NCBI RefSeq assembly: GCF_964656455.1
Contig: NC_135718.1
Location: 131,113,966-131,177,965, forward strand
DNA length: 64,000 bases
Direction of reading: 5' to 3'
DNA from: Halichoerus grypus
Taxonomy: Eukaryota; Chordata; Mammalia; Carnivora; Phocidae
Shown here: positions 58,697 through 64,000 of the stretch, in pieces
How the letters are laid out: each line of letters opens with the position of its first letter
How positions within the stretch are numbered: the stretch's first letter is position 1
Translations under genes and position numbers: made by a program
The notes under the pieces: generated by a model
Databases searched by the model: none
The model's input: the letters and a program-made list of their open reading frames with translations, nothing else
What the model was told of the DNA's origin: nothing

Positions 58697-59366
58697 CCAC
58701 TGTCTGGCATGATTACTGTCTGCACTTAGACTTGAGTCTCCCAGAGAGGGGCATCTGCTTCTCTAGACTGCTCAGTGGTGTGATGCCTAGAGAAGAGTGA
58801 GCGGCCCTTGAACCAAATATTTGGTCTTGTTGCTTCACTTGAGGGCGTGGGGAGAGAATGAGGGAAAGCAAGATGAGAGGAGGAACGGAGGAACGGCCTG
58901 CTTCGCTGATGGCCCAAGACTGGCCCATTGTGTGAGGCCTAGGACAACAGCTGATCTCTTTACCCTGCATACCTGCATTCACACCAGTGCTTCCCTACAA
59001 TGAAGCTTTGGAAGCTCAGCTCTGCACTGTTCCAGGTTTGCCAGGAAATGCTGTTGGTCTTGTACTTGAGCCAGCAATGTGGCTCTCCGTCCATAAGATA
59101 GCAGGTTCCCCAACCACTTCGAGGCATACCTCGTTCGTGTATAAACAATATTTTTGCCCCAGAAACAGTATATCCATAGAAACCATTCATTCACAAAAAC
59201 AAGAGAAGGAAAAGAGAGATAGTGGTAAATGAGGTCAGAGGCAGGAGAAAAAGATTAAACAGGTGGGGCTTGGAGCTTGTAACTGAGCCGTGGCATGCAT
59301 TAGATATGAAGTTAGGTTACTGAAGCCCCAGGTTAGGTTCTGAGATCTCCAGAGAATGTCAACTGA

Positions 59367-59572
59367 GGGGCGCCTGGGTGGCTCAGTCGTTAAGCGTCTG
59401 CCTTCGGCTCGGGTCATGATCCCGGGGTCCTGGGATCAAGCCCCACATCGGGCTCTCTGCTCAATGAGGAGCCTGCTTCTCCCTCTCCCACTCCCCCTGC
59501 TTATGTTCCCTCTCTTGCTGTGTCTCTCTCTGTCAAATGAATAAATAAAATCTTAAAAAAACAAAACAAAAC
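59367..59572 (+). repeat. SINEC, full length
   Basis: 'ggggcgcctgggtggctcag' to 'tcaaatgaataaataaaatc' and a (CAAAA)n tail. Confidence 0.95.
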
Positions 59573-60987
59573 TGAACCTAAAACACTAGTATGTGCTATA
59601 TAATAAATGAAACTTAAACAAACAAAAAAGAATGTCACCTGAGTCCTCAACTCAAAAAGACAGTCTTACAAAAGAGCTTTGTTATGTCATTATTGTTAAA
59701 AACTTTAGAAGTAAGACCACATTTTAAAAAGGCTTAGTATTTTATTCCACTAGGGCTGAATGAGTGAACTACAAGAGAACCGAAGTGAGGATGCACGGAT
59801 TTCTATTGTCACTGTCTCTACACACTTTTTATCGATTCTATCACTACACATACTCAGTTCAATGTGGACGAGAATCACTTCTTGCCACCTAACCAATCAG
59901 CTGGAGTTACCAAATCGGTAATCTTATCCTAGAAGTTTAGGCCATCATTGTTCTTGCTCTAATTACTTTCTACCTTCTTCAGAGCCTTACCTAAACATCC
60001 ACCCTCATCTCTTGCAGTTGGGAGATCACTGACCACATGTAGACTACATATTCCTGCTTCTACCCGAGTTGGAAAGAGTACACCTGTTCAATGCGTTACA
60101 GTTCACATCGGCCAAGGAAGTGGTCTTACACGTTCTACTAAAAGGGCTTGCGAGTGTGTTCACTACATATATTATTATCTACTAATAGCTAATACATTAC
60201 CAATAGTAGTAATATATACACAATCTTCCACAACCCATTCCTTAAAGCCAAAATTTTAGACAAATCATTTCTAGGTGCTACCTTAGAGCTAAATCAAGGC
60301 AAACTAGTATTTCCAACATTTTGTTATCGTATTTTTAAGTAATCACTTGCTTTACTAGGATGGAAACTCTGGGTGCACCCTCTCACTCCCTGACCCCAGA
60401 ATTAGTACGGTATCTGTTACACAATATTTGTCCAGGACTTTCGTACTGAAACGGGCACACCCATGAATAATGCTGATTTCTCCTAGCCAAAACATGTCAA
60501 AATGGGTACCTGTCCATTCTATTAAGATAATGGAGGGAATGAGAAGCATGCCATCAAGATAAAGGAACAAAAGTTACCACGGTACCTTGAAAACAAGTTT
60601 CAGTATTCGTTGTATGTGAACATGTGTTCGTACTGCTTGTGCAAGAGACAAGGCTTTTGAGCTGGAGGGCAATTTCAAAAGACAACATCTGTTTCAAAAT
60701 AGAGCCGAGAGTTCACAGTTGCATTTTGAAATCTCAACATACCCTTTCATTTTGGGATATTATCCATGTAGGTCTCGGGGGTTGTGAAAAGAGAACATAA
60801 GCAGACCGATGTGCATAAATCAAGAGATCCCATTTCCCACTTAGAATTCAGAACAGACGACTGCCTCATACACTAGGGTGTGAAGTGGGCAGACAGATCA
60901 CAGAACGGTTCTAATGCAAGTAGGTGGGAGGGTGTCCTGATACAGAGGAGAGCGCGAGGGGACAGTCTCTAAAAGTGAGTTGGGAGG

Positions 60988-61122
60988 ATGCCTGACTGGT
61001 TCAGTCAGGAGAGCATGTGAGTCTTGATCCCGGGGGCGTGAGTTCAAGACCCACGTTGGGCCTAGAGCTTACTAAATAATAATAATAATAATAACAATAA
61101 GAAAAATAAAAATAAATAAAAT
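60988..61122 (+). repeat. Older short SINEC subtype
   Basis: 'gatgcctgactggttcagtc', 'gagttcaagacccacgttgg', then a long (AAT)n/(AAAAT)n tail. Confidence 0.9.
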
Positions 61123-61174
61123 TGAGCTGGGGGAGCTGCAATTCCTTTAGCTAAGTATCTGGAGGACAGACACT

Positions 61175-61186
61175 GCCCTCTAGTGG
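61175..61186 (-). promoter_or_regulatory. CTCF core motif, exact match
   Basis: GCCCTCTAGTGG fits the reverse CTCF core GCCMYCTRSTGG at all 12 positions, and the flanks (T before, CAG after) also suit the extended motif. It lies about 1.9 kb past the presumed NUCKS1 poly(A) site, in unique sequence just beside a SINEC tail. Confidence 0.55.
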
Positions 61187-61669
61187 CAGAGGATAAGGCC
61201 CGTGTATATAGTCAGGATGACGAATACTTTCCTCAATAGTCACTATCTTAAGACATAATCAGAAAATAAAAGCTTTTAAATAACTTGAAGCTTCATATCT
61301 AGGGGCCACAAGGACTCTCAGGTAAATTAACAATAAGTTTTCATATCTTATCGAAAAGAAATTTTTCCTTTTAAATCTTTTATGTTAGTTATTGGACTGA
61401 CTCACATTTATCGGTGTTACTGAGATGCTAAAGAACAGCCAAATGGTCCAAAGGTTATCAGGAAGGAGGCTCAAGGGGTCCATTTATACAAGATAGTGGG
61501 GGCCGGTTTTAGAAACCACAGCTGCAACAACTCAAAGCACACAGAGCTAACGACCTGATTTCAAAGCCTTGTTGTATCCTAATACCAGCCGCGACAAACC
61601 ACATCCTACCTGAAGCAGTTTATGCGCCATGACATTGGAGGGACGACAAACATCTGGCCAATCTCAGTT

Positions 61670-61760
61670 GTTGGGAAAACTCAATGAGGTATTATGTAGA
61701 CAGAAACTCTTCACATATTGCAAAGTGCTGTACATCTACAGTATTAAATGACAGGGTGGT
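61670..61760 (+). repeat. MIR fragment (weak)
   Basis: 'ctcaatgaggtattatgtag' and 'ttgcaaagtgctgtacatct' resemble the MIR 3' half. Confidence 0.4.
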
Positions 61761-61918
61761 AATGCTCATGGACAAGAGTGGAAGGAGTGCCAGGTCTGTT
61801 TATGCCTCTGATGTTTGTCCTCCTGATGGTTTTTGAAATTCCTTATACCAGACTACATTTCTCCAGCATTGTACTGAAACAGAAATTTGGTATGTTAATC
61901 ATAAAACGCCTAGAGATT

Positions 61919-62139
61919 TTTTTTTTTTTTTTGAGATAGAGTGGGAGCACGTGAGGGACGGAGGGGGAAGGGGGAAAGGGCAGAGGGGCAGAGGGAGCGG
62001 GAGAAAGAGAATCTTAAAAAGCAGGCTCCACGCCCAGCAAGGAGCCCTCCCCGGGGCTCGATCTCATGACCCCGGGATCATGACCTGAACAGCTATCAAG
62101 AGTTGAGCACTTAACCGACTGAGCCACCCAGGCGCCCCG
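61919..62139 (-). repeat. SINEC, with TSD
   Basis: Reverse element ending 'gagccacccaggcgcccc'. AAACGCCTAGAGATT (61904-61918) and AAACACCTAGAGATT (62140-62154) flank it. Confidence 0.95.
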
Positions 62140-62880
62140 AAACACCTAGAGATTATTGAGGAAAAGTGGCTGGTTCTTCCGAAGTCAACTTTGACCTGGG
62201 ACAAACAACTCTTAAGCACGAAATAAAGTTATCTAGTCACTGAGCGGTAACAGCACACAAAAGCATTTAATTTCAAAGCCAAGCTGAATTGGTATGTTAA
62301 TTACAATATTTAGATGACAAGGCAAGAATGTGAACAAGGGGAAAGGTTGAAAAGAATAGCTACAATATCAGCCCAATTCTAACGAGGGATCTTATACCAT
62401 GTATCTAAGTAATATTTAGGTCTAAATTGCAGGTTAGTGTACTTCATATGGGTATCTGAAATTGAATGCAAATATCTGTTTTTTGAGTATAAATATTATC
62501 TTCCTCCATATATTATTGTTGAAACAATTTTGCCCTCTACAACTTCATAACCTTGGATGTGAACATGAGGAAAATGCTAACTAGGAATCCTCGTGCACCC
62601 AGGCCAGTGCTCCCCTGATAATCAGAAGTTAGGGAATCTACCACCTCTTCATTCCATACTCTTTAAGTATTAATTACTCCTTTTGACTTTTGAGACAAGA
62701 CATGCCTTTCTTGTCACCAACAACAGTGATAGTCACTGTTAGTTTCTAAAGAATTCATTCAGGAAGCAGGTTCCCCCCAAGTCAGGCTGGATTGGGAGCT
62801 GACAGGTCAAAGGTGATCAACTATATGTCAGTGTGTTTGCTTGAGAGTGTTATAAGAAGTACACAGAGCACACATCTGGG

Positions 62881-62900
62881 TTATAAAAGCCCTTTTATAA
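62881..62900. repeat. Short perfect inverted repeat
   Basis: Arms TTATAAAAG and CTTTTATAA are separated by CC. Confidence 0.9.
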
Positions 62901-63029
62901 AGCCATTTTTAAACAAAACAAAAAAAAAAGTTTACAAAAGAAAAAAAGATACAGAAAAAGAATAACTTGCTTCATATGTCCCAAAAAGAGAAAAAAAATA
63001 AAGGGGACAATGCCAACATGCTCAACAAT

Positions 63030-64000
63030 AAAGGGTTCTTTTTCTTATTTTTTTTAATACAAAATACAAGCAAAGGATACACATACTCAAAACAGAGCTC
63101 AGGAGCAGACACGCAGTCCTGGAGACCCTTCAATAAAAGAAAGCAGGAGTTTGTTTTTTCTTTGTCTATGCAGATACATACAGAGACTGGGATATGTAAA
63201 AATTAAGTATCACAAAAGACCATCACACAAGTCTACCAACGCATGTTGCATCTATAATTCACGAACATGGTCAACAAAATCATGTTCACTTCAACCTCAT
63301 TTCATTTAAATTAAAAAAGAAATCTTTTAAATAAAGTGGTTACATTCAAACTTTAACTTCCTTAGTACCACGGGCTGCAGAAGTCAGCACCGCGGTGGTG
63401 TGGCAAGGATGCTCAACCGCCTGGTGTCTGATCATGTATCTAGCAACACTGCAGTAGTAAGAAAGGGATGCCCCCCGTCTCAGCCCATGGACTAATTAAA
63501 TACATTTAAACAGGTTCCTCTCTATAATCCTTCCTGCTCAGAACATAGATTAAGAACTAAAATCAAGGAAGACTGGGAGTTTTAGAGCTGGCAAAAACGA
63601 AGTCTGAAAGATGAATCAAGGCAAACAATTACTGAGAACTTGGCTGCTGCTTAACCTGGCAAGTCTTCAAGTCTTTCCTTAAATCTTGCAGGAATTAGGT
63701 GTATAAGGTTTGTTGCAACATGTTCATGGTAAACAAACTCTACTTAGAGCTCTTATTTACAAATCTTGTAACAAATACTTCTGGAGGAAAAGAAAGAAGT
63801 CACTAATTTCCCGAAGACGAAAGTTTACTTGCCAGACATATACAAACACACACTCACACACACACCCACACAATACTTCGGGGGGTTTTATACATGTTAT
63901 TTAGGGCATAAGCTGAGTACTATACCCCTACACCCCATTGAAAAAGGAACAACCAAAAAAAAAAAAAATCCCAATTTTACCCTCCCCCCATAAATCTAGA
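63030..64000 (-). other. NUCKS1: Probable NUCKS1 3' UTR (distal end)
   Basis: Read on the minus strand, this is AT-rich, SINE-free sequence with many ATTTA- and TGTA-type words, ending at ATTAAA (63058-63053) close to an AATAAG variant. It looks like the end of a long vertebrate 3' UTR. In mammals NUCKS1, a nuclear phosphoprotein gene with a very long 3' UTR, is the next gene on this strand. There is no coding sequence in the window to prove it. Confidence 0.45.
63053..63058 (-). terminator. Candidate poly(A) signal ATTAAA (NUCKS1?)
   Basis: TTTAAT on the plus strand is ATTAAA on the minus strand. It precedes a U-rich stretch downstream on that strand. Confidence 0.4.

Larger units (their letters stand above)
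37720..63030. other. SLC45A3-NUCKS1 intergenic interval
   Basis: 25 kb without a supportable gene. Unassigned, repeat-poor stretches are 37990-39420, 42515-44350, 44600-45600, 48000-48950, 49770-50860, 52090-54300, 56200-58080, 58700-59360 and 59575-60985. The last part of 56380-57450 ends 'gctaataaataactcatttg', which could be an old LTR end. ORFs here are short and resemble no family I recognise. Confidence 0.6.

Overview
This is nuclear DNA from a carnivoran mammal, most likely a caniform of the bear/seal/mustelid group. About 35 Can-SINE (SINEC) copies, tRNA-derived and specific to Carnivora, are scattered through the window, many with clear target-site duplications. Older mammalian repeats (MIR, L2, L1M, MLT1-like LTR, MER5A) fill much of the rest. 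There is no bacterial, phage or CRISPR-like structure.

Only one protein-coding gene lies complete in the window: SLC45A3 (prostein), on the minus strand. Its four coding exons lie at 24913-25084, 23287-24069, 22350-22615 and 19816-20253, with consensus splice sites. They join in frame to 552 codons plus TAG. A likely non-coding first exon sits in a CpG island near 37642-37715, which gives a 12.4 kb first intron. The 3' UTR runs to a single ATTAAA signal near 18510.

The left CpG island (about 2690-3480) fits the promoter and non-coding exon 1 of ELK4, also on the minus strand; bases 1-2996 would then be the start of ELK4 intron 1. The right end (about 63030-64000) reads on the minus strand like the end of a long, AT-rich 3' UTR and fits NUCKS1. 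These two assignments rest on the known mammalian gene order ELK4 - SLC45A3 - NUCKS1, all on one strand, not on visible coding sequence.

Layout: 1-2996 ELK4 intron 1; 2690-3480 ELK4 promoter/exon 1; 3480-18490 intergenic, repeat-rich, the interval crossed by the known SLC45A3-ELK4 read-through RNA; 18490-37715 SLC45A3; 37720-63030 intergenic, with MIR/L2/L1 relics, a nested SINE cluster (40470-42512), a 336-bp pure pyrimidine tract (45629-45964), a GC-rich patch with a 24-base G run (52380-53110) and an exact CTCF core match (61175-61186); 63030-64000 probable NUCKS1 3' UTR. I found no wholly new genetic system. The best leads are regulatory: CTCF-like motifs bracketing SLC45A3, an upstream ORF in its 5' UTR, a weak poly(A) signal facing ELK4, and a tandem TEAD-type motif in intron 1.
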